The position numbers and the translations under genes were made by a program. Shown here one piece after another: positions 34,778-41,784 of a DNA stretch of 64,000 bases; the first letter of the stretch is position 1; each line of letters opens with the position of its first letter. The notes beneath the pieces are model-generated. The model did not search any database, was not told the DNA's origin, and saw only the letters and a list, made by a program, of their open reading frames with translations. The DNA lies in contig NZ_RHOC01000008.1 in the NCBI RefSeq assembly GCF_003946145.1, forward strand, positions 1 to 64,000. Reading direction: 5' to 3'. Source of the stretch: Levilactobacillus huananensis. GTDB taxonomy: Bacteria > Bacillota > Bacilli > Lactobacillales > Lactobacillaceae.

Positions 34778-35866
34778 TCAGTCATCTAAGGCGTGTTGCC
34801 GACGACGGAGGACTTGCGCACTCATTCTGTCATTGACTGCATCATCGGCCTCGGTGGTAATGTAAGTGGCTGCCACTCCCGCCTTAGCTGTTTGGCTGAA
34901 GTCCTGATGATTAAGTCTGGCCCAAGCTAAAGCCGCCACTGCGGACGCCCCAGCCCCATTCGTGTTGCGCGCGTCTTGCTCGGTATCGGGAAAAAAGACC
35001 GCCTGCTCTGCATTTTGATAAAGGATTCCCACCTCGTCAATGTAAATAAAGACATTGGTGACCCCCCGCCCAATCAGATCAGTGGCGGCTTGCCGCGCAG
35101 TGGCCTCGTCACAAATCGTAATCTTCGTTAGCAGAGTGGCCTCCAACGCATTGATAACCAATGTATCAAGCCGATCAATGCCATCATAAAGATTCATCAT
35201 CTTGTTAATCCCGACGGCCTTTGCAAATAACGGCACCGTCACGTGGTTATAGAGCCACTTAATCGTCCGCTTGGGAAGATTGGAGTCGATAATCACTAGG
35301 TCAGAGTTATTAAGCGTCTGCTCATGCCCCATTAAATATTGAGGGGTGATATACGCGTTGATATCCATGTCATCGATCCCAACAATGCGGTCTCCTTGAG
35401 GTTGATTGACGAAGAGATACATCGACGTGGGCTCATTGGCAATTTGTTTGGCATGGCTAATATCAATCTGATTGGTTAACGCGTCTTCCTTAAAGATTTC
35501 GCCGTTACGATCGTCACCATAGGCCGCGATAAAGTAGGGTTTCACACCCAGCTTGCTGAGGTTGACCGCCACGTTTCGGCCGACACCACCTAACTTGGTA
35601 TAAATTTTTCCGGAATAAGAACTCTGATTGGTTACCGTTGTACCGGAGACCCCCAGGATGTCCATATTAATTCCACCGACCACCGTCACGTACTTCGGTG
35701 GCGTAATCACGTACCCTTTGCCCTGGATATAACCTTTCTTGACCAGGTTGGAAATATGAGCCGCCACACCAGACCGGGTGATTCCGGCCAACTCTGCTAG
35801 CTCATTTTGCGTAATCATGGGATTCTGTTTGATCCATTCCAGAATCTGCTGCTCGCGGCTTGTCAC
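34778..35866 (-). CDS. Winged-helix / PfkB-fold fusion with catalytic Asp replaced: probable pseudokinase regulator
   Basis: 362 residues from GTG at 35866. Residues 1-55 form a MarR/ArsR-like winged helix (QQILEWIKQNPMITQNELAE, ITRSGVAAHISNLVKKGYI). Residues about 58-350 are PfkB fold (VVGGINMDILG, LGGVGRNVAVNLSKLG, DDMDINAYITPQYL). The signature GAGD is GAGA (304-307): codon GCG at 34948-34946 in place of Asp. The DSNPG-type sugar loop of kinases is also altered (QSSYSG). Same layout and length as E. coli YeiI, which keeps the Asp. It probably binds a nucleoside or sugar as effector without phosphorylating it and represses the adjoining operon. Confidence 0.87.
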   Translation of the reverse strand: MTSREQQILEWIKQNPMITQNELAELAGITRSGVAAHISNLVKKGYIQGKGYVITPPKYVTVVGGINMDILGVSGTTVTNQSSYSGKIYTKLGGVGRNVAVNLSKLGVKPYFIAAYGDDRNGEIFKEDALTNQIDISHAKQIANEPTSMYLFVNQPQGDRIVGIDDMDINAYITPQYLMGHEQTLNNSDLVIIDSNLPKRTIKWLYNHVTVPLFAKAVGINKMMNLYDGIDRLDTLVINALEATLLTKITICDEATARQAATDLIGRGVTNVFIYIDEVGILYQNAEQAVFFPDTEQDARNTNGAGASAVAALAWARLNHQDFSQTAKAGVAATYITTEADDAVNDRMSAQVLRRRQHALDD

Positions 35867-35917
35867 TGCTGATCACCTTTTCCTTTCGATCTTTGTTATT
35901 GTGTTAACCATACCCCA

Positions 35918-35947
35918 GCACTCCCCGCCTTGCCAACTCATTTGATC
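35918..35947 (-). promoter_or_regulatory. Promoter region of the pseudokinase regulator with TCATTTGAT motif
   Basis: On the minus strand TTGGCA (35936-35931) is followed after about 18 nt by a weak TATGGT-like -10. GATCAAATGA (35947-35938) directly precedes the -35. This motif is shared with the kinase operon promoter. The -10 is weak, so confidence is modest. Confidence 0.45.
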
Positions 35948-35973
35948 GGGATACGGGGAAAATAACACAAAAA

Positions 35974-36002
35974 AACTGTCAGTCGCAAAACGACTGACAG
36001 TT
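35974..36002 (-). terminator. Terminator of tRNA-Gln
   Basis: 12-bp perfect stem (35974-35985 / 35991-36002) with a T run on the minus strand. Confidence 0.88.
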
Positions 36003-36019
36003 CCTTGTTAAACCTCTGA

Positions 36020-36091
36020 TTGGGCTAGCTGGGTTCGAACCAGCGCATGACAGGATCAAAACCTGTTGCCTTACCACTTGGCTATAGCCCA
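36020..36091 (-). tRNA. tRNA-Gln (anticodon TTG)
   Basis: Full cloverleaf on the minus strand: acceptor TGGGCTA / TAGCCCA, D arm with AGTGGTAAGGC, anticodon stem-loop CAGG-TTTTGAT-CCTG giving anticodon TTG, and T arm GCTGGTTCGAACCCAGC. The CCA end is not encoded. It is a lone tRNA gene with its own terminator. Confidence 0.95.
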
Positions 36092-36324
36092 AGAATTCGG
36101 TCATCACTGACCCAACAGGAACTAATTTTAGCATTTATCCCCCTAAAAATGCAACCCCTTTTTTTCTTCCACGCAGAATTAGTTGACGACCATGCTTCTA
36201 ACCGCTACGCTAAATATACAATTACCAGGTGTACCGTTTATTCGATGTTTAGATTTATGGGATAAGATACCTAATCAACAGTCCTTTTGTACCCCATTCT
36301 ATTTTCAGAAAAGAAGGAACTGAC

Positions 36325-37314
36325 ATGTCCGGTAAGATTACCATTAAAGATGTTGCCAAACAGGCTGGTGTCTCTGAAGCCACCGTTTCTCGGGCTCTCA
36401 ATAATAGCCCGCAGGTGAAACGTGATACCCGCCAAAAGATTCAAAACATTGCGCGTAATCTCGGGTACCATCCCAATGGACTGGCCCGCAGTATTCGCGT
36501 CCAACAAACCCACACACTGGGCATGATCATTCCCGACATTCTCAATGGCTTTTTCACCCATTTGAGTCGTGCCATTGAAGACCAAGCCGCGAAGTCCGGC
36601 TACGATGTTCTGATCGTCAACACTGACGAAAGCCTGGAAAAGGAAACTAAGGCACTCAACTTGATGTTGGAAAAACAAGTCGATGGCCTCTTAATTGCCA
36701 GCGCCGGTGAAGCAACCAACTACACCGACATCTTGGGCAACACGCCTGCTGTCTTCGTAGATCGTATGCCACCAGCTGGCACGGCCCCTGAATACGACCG
36801 CGTCCTTGTCGACAATGGTCAAGGCACCCAGGCCGTGGTGGCCCAACTCATTAATCAAGGGGCTCACCGAATCGGGATCATTAACAGTGCCGTTCCCGCC
36901 ACTGCCGACGAACGACTCCGTGGCTATCACGAGGCGCTGGCTGCTGCCAGCCTTCCCATCGATCCCGCCATCGAGGTCGTCGCTCGCACTGACAACAGCA
37001 ACGTTGGTCAGATGACCCGTCAGCTCCTGGTGAACCAGAAGTGTGATGGCCTCTTCGCAGCAGATAACACCATCATGCGTGCCGTTCTGACAAGGCTAAC
37101 CACGCTTGATGTGCCGGACTTCCAGCTAGGTGGTTTCGACGATAGCGATTGGTTCGACTTCTTGGAAAAACCAATTGTCACGGCCCAACAACCCATCACG
37201 AGGCTCGGTGAGGTTGCCGTAAACCACCTGATCGCCAAGATTCAGAATCCACATCAGATCCCCCAAGAGGTGCGGCTCACAGCGACCATTATTCCACGAG
37301 CAACAAAACGTTAA
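36325..37314 (+). CDS. LacI family transcriptional regulator
   Basis: 329 residues. The HTH is canonical (ITIKDVAKQAGVSEATVSRA), followed by the hinge helix HPNGLARSI and a periplasmic-binding-protein-like effector domain (LGMIIPDILNGFFTHLSRAI, IGIINSAVP, DGLFAADNTIM, GGFDDSDW). The effector should be a sugar or nucleoside. The nearest likely targets are the dehydrogenase/ROK kinase operon at 37918-40615, which has a perfect 16-bp palindrome upstream (inference). RBS AAGGAA. It has its own terminator. Confidence 0.92.
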   Translation: MSGKITIKDVAKQAGVSEATVSRALNNSPQVKRDTRQKIQNIARNLGYHPNGLARSIRVQQTHTLGMIIPDILNGFFTHLSRAIEDQAAKSGYDVLIVNTDESLEKETKALNLMLEKQVDGLLIASAGEATNYTDILGNTPAVFVDRMPPAGTAPEYDRVLVDNGQGTQAVVAQLINQGAHRIGIINSAVPATADERLRGYHEALAAASLPIDPAIEVVARTDNSNVGQMTRQLLVNQKCDGLFAADNTIMRAVLTRLTTLDVPDFQLGGFDDSDWFDFLEKPIVTAQQPITRLGEVAVNHLIAKIQNPHQIPQEVRLTATIIPRATKR

Positions 37315-37331
37315 CTTTAAACCTCATCACA

Positions 37332-37373
37332 AAAATCGCCCTACCGTTATCTCAGTAACGGCAGGGCGATTTT
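37332..37373. terminator. Bidirectional terminator after the LacI gene
   Basis: 11-bp outer stem (37332-37342 / 37363-37373) plus inner CCGTTA/TAACGG, with A and T runs on the two sides. Confidence 0.85.
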
Positions 37374-37440
37374 CATTTAACGTGTCAATACGTGTGCCAA
37401 TCAGCCATCGCTTCCGACTAACTGCCTATTGTTACACGTT

Positions 37441-37833
37441 TTAATCTAGAATCTGACAGAATTCAATCGTTTCATGATTAGGTCCCAGAATGTTGAAGAA
37501 CCGGATCCCTTTCTTCCAAAAAGATGGGATAGACTGAATTTCATCGTTAACCATGGTCAACCCTTGGGCCTTGGCAGCAGCGAAGGCCTGGTCGACGTCG
37601 GTCGTGTTTAAGGAAATGTGGTTAATGGCGCCGGCCTCTGGATGAGTTGGATCGCCTTCCCACGTTTCGATGGTTAGGTTGCCCAACCGCATGAATGCAC
37701 ACCGATTCTTTCCATTAGGAAATAGGCCGGCCTGTTCGAAACCTAGAGATTCGTAAAATGCGATAGTCTTGTCTAAATCTGCTGAAGGAATCCCAACGTG
37801 TTGGATTCCAGTGATGAAGTCACTAACTGACAT
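37441..37833 (-). CDS. VOC family protein (glyoxalase/dioxygenase-like)
   Basis: 130 residues with one full VOC module pair. GIQHVGIPSADLDKTIAFYESLGF gives the first metal His, TIETWEG a Glu, INHISLNTTDVDQAFAAAKAQG the second His, and FFNILGPNHETIEFCQ the final Glu. It is a metal-dependent isomerase, lyase or binding protein; the substrate cannot be told. It lies just downstream of the dehydrogenase/kinase operon and in the same direction, 84 nt apart. Confidence 0.88.
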   Translation of the reverse strand: MSVSDFITGIQHVGIPSADLDKTIAFYESLGFEQAGLFPNGKNRCAFMRLGNLTIETWEGDPTHPEAGAINHISLNTTDVDQAFAAAKAQGLTMVNDEIQSIPSFWKKGIRFFNILGPNHETIEFCQILD

Positions 37834-37917
37834 TTTTTTGCTCCTTTTTTAGCTAAGTCGTGCTGGCTATGCTGTAGAAATAGGGATTAAAGGCCACTAA
37901 CCGTCCTTTAAATTGTC

Positions 37918-38691
37918 TTATTTTCCGACATCCACTGCCTGATGCTTCAGCTTAGGGAAGATCACCTTGTCGGCAATCCCTGTAATCCCACCTTGTGCCA
38001 GAAAGGCAAAGATGGTCCCCAACCCAAAGTTCGTGAATGACCGCGTAATCAAGAGGGCCACGATAGCCATGATAGTAGGTGGAATGTATGACACCCACAT
38101 CGCTTTGGCCGCGTTCCCCTTGAAGTAACGGAATCGCAAAATTTGCATCAGATCATCGGCCGGATGCAAGACCAGGTTGACCCGTTGGTAGATAGAGATG
38201 GCCACCGCAATGAAGGCCACTCCTAAGAAGTTCAGGAAGACGTAGAGCACAATCATCCCCATAGACCGGGCTTCCGGTAACCCCACAAACAAGGCGGGAT
38301 ACTTGCCATTAAAGAAATCCTCAAACACCTGAATCAAAGCGGAAAATGGCACCATGAAGATCATGTTTCCGGCAATCCGTTTCCAGTCCCAGTGACGAAT
38401 CAGAACGGCATTTAGCACGGACGTCAGAAAACCCATGATAAGAAACGCCCAGAATAGGTTCCAATGGAAGGCCGTTCCCAGGTTCGCCTCCGCCGCAGAC
38501 CAGTACGCCGCTCCTAAGAACGACGGGTGAATCTTGGCGCTCGTCACCAACGTCAGCACGTTTCCGGCAGAGTTGATCACCAGTGATAAGGCGAAGTAGG
38601 CAATGGCTTTCCCCATCGAAATTGTACGCCCGTTAGCGGTATCCAAAGTTGCCGCTCCGCCGTTTAAATCAGTTGTCGCTTCAACTTTCAC
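37918..38691 (-). CDS. Integral membrane protein, YczE/YitT-like, in a sugar-alcohol-type operon
   Basis: 257 residues with about six membrane helices after a 25-residue cytosolic head. FLNFLGVAFIAVAISIYQRV followed by HPADDLMQI resembles the YczE/YitT helix-turn pattern. It lies 18 nt after the dehydrogenase gene, so it is co-transcribed with dehydrogenase and ROK kinase. It might be the importer of their substrate; no classical transporter gene is present in this operon. Family assignment is tentative. Confidence 0.62.
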   Translation of the reverse strand: MKVEATTDLNGGAATLDTANGRTISMGKAIAYFALSLVINSAGNVLTLVTSAKIHPSFLGAAYWSAAEANLGTAFHWNLFWAFLIMGFLTSVLNAVLIRHWDWKRIAGNMIFMVPFSALIQVFEDFFNGKYPALFVGLPEARSMGMIVLYVFLNFLGVAFIAVAISIYQRVNLVLHPADDLMQILRFRYFKGNAAKAMWVSYIPPTIMAIVALLITRSFTNFGLGTIFAFLAQGGITGIADKVIFPKLKHQAVDVGK

Positions 38692-38709
38692 AATTATCCC
38701 TATCCTTTA

Positions 38710-39711
38710 CTAGTCACTGACCTTAACAACAGCCTTGCTGACACCGGCAACCTTGCCATTCAAGACGTCTTCCACTTGTTCCAAGCCAACTTCGTGGCTG
38801 ATCAAGGATTCAACATCCAATTGGCCGCTAGCTAACAGTGCAATGGCATCTTCAAAGGCGTAAGGGTTGATGAAGGCCCCCTGAATCTTCAATTGCTTTT
38901 GGTAAACCTCATACGTGTTCATTGAGAAGGTCTGGTTAGGCTTCCCAACACCGAACATCAAAACCTGGGCGCCCTTTTTGGTAGCTTCAACTGCCTGTTC
39001 TTGCGTCTGTGGCAACCCAACAGCTTCAATGACAACATCGTAATCAGCGGGAATACTTTCACGCGTGGTGTTGTACGTATTCGTCACCCCAAATTTTTCC
39101 TTGTTGAAGGCTAATTTCTTATCATTCAAGCCGGCAAAATCCACTTGGTGAACACCATAAGCTTGTAATAATTGCACGAAAATTTGCCCCATGAAGCCGT
39201 CTCCGATGACCAAAGCTTTTTGGTATGGTGTTAAGTCCAGTAATTTCACCCCGTGGACTGCACATGAGATAGGTTCTGTCGTGGCAGCTGATTTCAATGA
39301 AACGCTGTCAGGCAGTGGATAAACAACGGATGCTGGTGCAGTAAAGGACTTTTCCAAGCCACCATCACGCGTTACCCCAACAGCAGATAAGTTGTCACAA
39401 AGTTCTGGTCGGTCAGTACGGCAGTATTCGCATTCGCCACAATAGATGTTCGGGTCAACGGTCACGCGGTCGCCAACTTTAACGTTGGTCACTTCGCTCC
39501 CAATAGCAGCAACGATCCCTGAGTTTTCGTGGCCTAATACAATGGGTGGAACCGCATCAGCTGAGCCAGGAAGGCCGGCGTAAAGCGCACGATCAGTCCC
39601 ACAAATACCGGCATAGGCGGTGTTCACTAAAACCTCGTTAGGTTTAACTTCGGGCGTTGGTAAATCTTGAATTTCCATTTTTTTAGTTCCGGTCAATACT
39701 AAAGCTTTCAT
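38710..39711 (-). CDS. Zinc-dependent medium-chain alcohol/polyol dehydrogenase
   Basis: 333 residues. Catalytic zinc ligands: Cys in GICGTDRALY, His-Glu in LGHENSG. The structural zinc site is the four-Cys cluster CGECEYCRTDRPELC. The NAD-binding GDGFMGQIFVQLL follows (G-x-G-x-x-G variant). Closest in pattern to sorbitol/threonine dehydrogenase-like enzymes that oxidise polyols to ketoses. With the adjoining ROK fructokinase it would make a polyol to ketose to ketose-phosphate route (inference). The ATG at 39711 has GAGAGGAAG upstream. Confidence 0.9.
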   Translation of the reverse strand: MKALVLTGTKKMEIQDLPTPEVKPNEVLVNTAYAGICGTDRALYAGLPGSADAVPPIVLGHENSGIVAAIGSEVTNVKVGDRVTVDPNIYCGECEYCRTDRPELCDNLSAVGVTRDGGLEKSFTAPASVVYPLPDSVSLKSAATTEPISCAVHGVKLLDLTPYQKALVIGDGFMGQIFVQLLQAYGVHQVDFAGLNDKKLAFNKEKFGVTNTYNTTRESIPADYDVVIEAVGLPQTQEQAVEATKKGAQVLMFGVGKPNQTFSMNTYEVYQKQLKIQGAFINPYAFEDAIALLASGQLDVESLISHEVGLEQVEDVLNGKVAGVSKAVVKVSD

Positions 39712-39739
39712 CAGATAAATCTTCCTCTCTTTGTGCTGT

Positions 39740-40615
39740 TCATTTGTTGTATTCTTTGAGCGCGAGGGCAAAGTCCCCGAGCGTGGCTGAGCCGTTATCC
39801 TTAACGGAAGGCATCACGATGTAATCTTCGAGATTGCCCACGTCAACATAGTTATTCAGTAACTTAGCGAATTCGGCGCGTACCTTCACCAAGAATTCTG
39901 GACTGACCACGCCACCGCCAAAGACAATCTTGTCGGGACGAATCATCAGCGTTTCTTGCAAGGCCGCCTGTGCCACGTAGTAGGCCATAATATCCCACAC
40001 GTGATCAGTCATTGGCACTTCGTGACCATGCTTCCCAGTCCGTGCTTCAAATGTTGGTCCACTGACCAGGCCTTCGAGACAATCCCCATGGAAGGGGCAA
40101 ATGCCGTCGAAGTCCAGGTCGTCTGGGTGGCGCTTGACGCGAACGTGACCCATCTCTGGGTGACCCATGCTCCCGACAAACTTGCCATCCACGATAGCGC
40201 CGGCACCCACACCAGTCCCAATCGTGAAGTAAACCAATGACGAAATCTTTTCGTTGAAAAGCGTGGCGACCACATATTCACCGTAAGCCGATCCATTCAC
40301 ATCGGTTGTCCAGTACATCGGCACGTCCAGGTCTTGCTTCAAGCGACCCAAGAAGTCCGTGTTCGCCCAACCCGGCTTGGGTGTATCCGTGACATACCCG
40401 TACTTGGGTGAGTTGTGTCGTAATTCAATCGGACCAAATGATGAAATGGCAATGGCCTTTAAATCCGGATACTGCTTGAAATAGGCAACACACTGACTCA
40501 AGGTTTCTTCCGGTGTCGTGGTGGGAATGATGACCCGGTTGTTCGTGCGATAGTCTTCGTTACCAATTGCACAAACGAACTTTGTTCCACCAGCTTCAAT
40601 ACTTCCAAGTTGCAT
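39740..40615 (-). CDS. ROK family sugar kinase, fructokinase type
   Basis: 291 residues. ATP-phosphate motif GSIEAGGTKFVCAIG is at the N-terminus. The DVNGSAYGEY catalytic Asp region, the ROK signature TIGTGVGAGAIVDGK, and the zinc motif with GHPEMGHVRV and CPFHGDCLEGLVSGP are present. Length and motifs fit fructokinases of the ScrK/GmuE kind. It heads the operon with the Zn dehydrogenase and membrane protein. The ATG at 40615 follows GGAGG by 8 nt. Confidence 0.9.
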   Translation of the reverse strand: MQLGSIEAGGTKFVCAIGNEDYRTNNRVIIPTTTPEETLSQCVAYFKQYPDLKAIAISSFGPIELRHNSPKYGYVTDTPKPGWANTDFLGRLKQDLDVPMYWTTDVNGSAYGEYVVATLFNEKISSLVYFTIGTGVGAGAIVDGKFVGSMGHPEMGHVRVKRHPDDLDFDGICPFHGDCLEGLVSGPTFEARTGKHGHEVPMTDHVWDIMAYYVAQAALQETLMIRPDKIVFGGGVVSPEFLVKVRAEFAKLLNNYVDVGNLEDYIVMPSVKDNGSATLGDFALALKEYNK

Positions 40616-40698
40616 ACTCGCTACCTCCATATTTTTGCCGGGGACCGTGACCCGCGGCACCAATTACTAAGCACTGAATGACTGATCTAGTCATTTTT

Positions 40699-40717
40699 AA
40701 ATCGCTTTCAGTATAGC
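40699..40717 (-). promoter_or_regulatory. cre-like site overlapping the -10 of the ROK kinase operon
   Basis: On the minus strand TATACT (40717-40712) runs straight into TGAAAGCGATTTAA (40712-40699), which matches the cre pattern TGWNANCGNTNWCA at all but one position. Catabolite repression by CcpA is likely; a LacI paralogue could also use it. Confidence 0.62.
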
Positions 40718-40794
40718 ATCGGGTCCAATCTTGAGAAGGCGTTTTCACGCGTCAATATTTTCAGAAAAGTCCGATAAAACAAGTCGCCATCGAA

Positions 40795-40810
40795 ATGCAA
40801 TCGATTTCAT
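40795..40810. promoter_or_regulatory. Palindromic LacI-type operator candidate
   Basis: 16-bp near-perfect palindrome ATGCAATCGATTTCAT (ATG.AATCGATT.CAT with one unpaired position on each arm) with a central CG as in LacI/GalR sites. It lies about 80 bp upstream of the ROK operon -10 and could serve the LacI regulator at 36325. Confidence 0.5.
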
Positions 40811-40882
40811 TTTTCGTGAAATGGGTCACTTTATTGTCGCTAATCACGCGTTTTCAGCCTCACCATCCCGACTATCTCTCGG

Positions 40883-40911
40883 TTGACCCCCGCTAAGATC
40901 CGTGCTAATCT
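40883..40911 (+). promoter_or_regulatory. Promoter of the guanidine riboswitch transcript
   Basis: TTGACC, 17-nt spacer, TAATCT. The predicted start site is some 25 nt before the riboswitch aptamer. Confidence 0.7.
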
Positions 40912-40944
40912 AACCTTACCGAATCAAATCGCATACTTTGTTTT

Positions 40945-41064
40945 CTAGGGTTCCGCTACATCAGTAGGCCTGGTCCGAGAGAAAACCCGTGGGTGGTCCC
41001 ACGGACACGGAAGGGAAAAAGCCTGGGAGATTTTGTCATCACGACAGAATTTCTCAGGCTTTTT
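40945..41064 (+). promoter_or_regulatory. Guanidine-I (ykkC) riboswitch with terminator
   Basis: Conserved blocks appear in order: CTAGGGTTCCG (40945-), TGGTCCGAGAGA, GACACGGAAGGGAAAAAGCCTGGGAGA. The last block overlaps the 5' arm of a long terminator hairpin ending in TTTTT near 41064. Guanidine binding should free the downstream genes. These are paired SMR exporters, which are known targets of this riboswitch class. Confidence 0.93.
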
Positions 41065-41087
41065 CTGAATTTTATAGGAGGAAAACG

Positions 41088-41414
41088 ATGACTAAACATT
41101 GGTTTCGCGTGATTATTGGTGCCATTTTCGAGGTTAGTTGGGTCGTGGGCTTCAAGCACGCCAATACTTGGTGGGAATGGATTCTAACGGCCGCCGCCGT
41201 CTATTTGAGCTTCTACTTCCTTATCAAAGCTGGTGAAGTCCTGCCGGCCGGCACGGCCTACGCCGTCTTCGTTGGACTTGGCACGCTAGGAACGACACTG
41301 GTCGGCATTCTAGCCTTCAATGAGCCCGTCAGCGTGGCCAAGGTCGCCCTGGTGGTCTTACTCTTAATTGGAATCGGCGGCCTTCAAACGGTGACAACAA
41401 AGGAGGCGGACTAA
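41088..41414 (+). CDS. SMR family guanidinium/multidrug exporter subunit (YkkC-like)
   Basis: 108 residues with four membrane helices. The membrane Glu of SMR proteins is in FRVIIGAIFEVSWVVGFKHA, and the LPAGTAYAVFVGLGTLGT helix-3 signature follows. The ATG at 41088 has GGAGGAAAAC upstream; the longer open frame lies inside the riboswitch terminator. It is immediately followed by a second, different SMR gene (1-nt gap), as in the heteromeric YkkC/YkkD pairs. The guanidine riboswitch points to guanidinium export. Confidence 0.93.
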   Translation: MTKHWFRVIIGAIFEVSWVVGFKHANTWWEWILTAAAVYLSFYFLIKAGEVLPAGTAYAVFVGLGTLGTTLVGILAFNEPVSVAKVALVVLLLIGIGGLQTVTTKEAD

Positions 41415-41415
41415 T

Positions 41416-41730
41416 ATGGCCTGGATCTGGTTAATCTTCGCCGGCCTTTGTGAGATGTCCGGTGTCACCTTCATGAACTGGGCGATCCATCGCCGCACCT
41501 GGTGGTTGTGGACCCTAATGGTGATCGGTTTTACCTTTAGCTTTGGCGCCCTAGATATTGCCTTACAAACGCTGCCAATGGGTACGGCTTACGCTGTGTG
41601 GACCGGGATCGGCGCCGCTGGAGGCGTCCTCACCGGAATGCTTTTCTTTGGGGAATCCAAGGATTGGCGTAAACTTCTGTGGGTCGCCGTCATCTTAATT
41701 GCCGTAATCGGTCTCAAATTAATTAGCTAA
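41416..41730 (+). CDS. SMR family guanidinium/multidrug exporter subunit (YkkD-like)
   Basis: 104 residues, four membrane helices, with the key Glu in WIWLIFAGLCEMSGVTFMNW and the LPMGTAYAVWTGIGAAGGV signature. Its charge distribution differs from the partner's, which fits antiparallel hetero-association (known for such pairs). It starts one base after the stop of the first subunit. A terminator follows directly. Confidence 0.92.
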   Translation: MAWIWLIFAGLCEMSGVTFMNWAIHRRTWWLWTLMVIGFTFSFGALDIALQTLPMGTAYAVWTGIGAAGGVLTGMLFFGESKDWRKLLWVAVILIAVIGLKLIS

Positions 41731-41781
41731 AAAACAAGCCTTACCCCTGAGACTCTCGGTTCTCCAGGTAAGGCTTGTTTT
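41731..41781. terminator. Bidirectional terminator between SMR pair and GH65 gene
   Basis: 15-bp stem (41731-41745 / 41767-41781) with an A run and a T run, shared by two convergent operons. Confidence 0.86.
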
Positions 41782-41784
41782 CGT

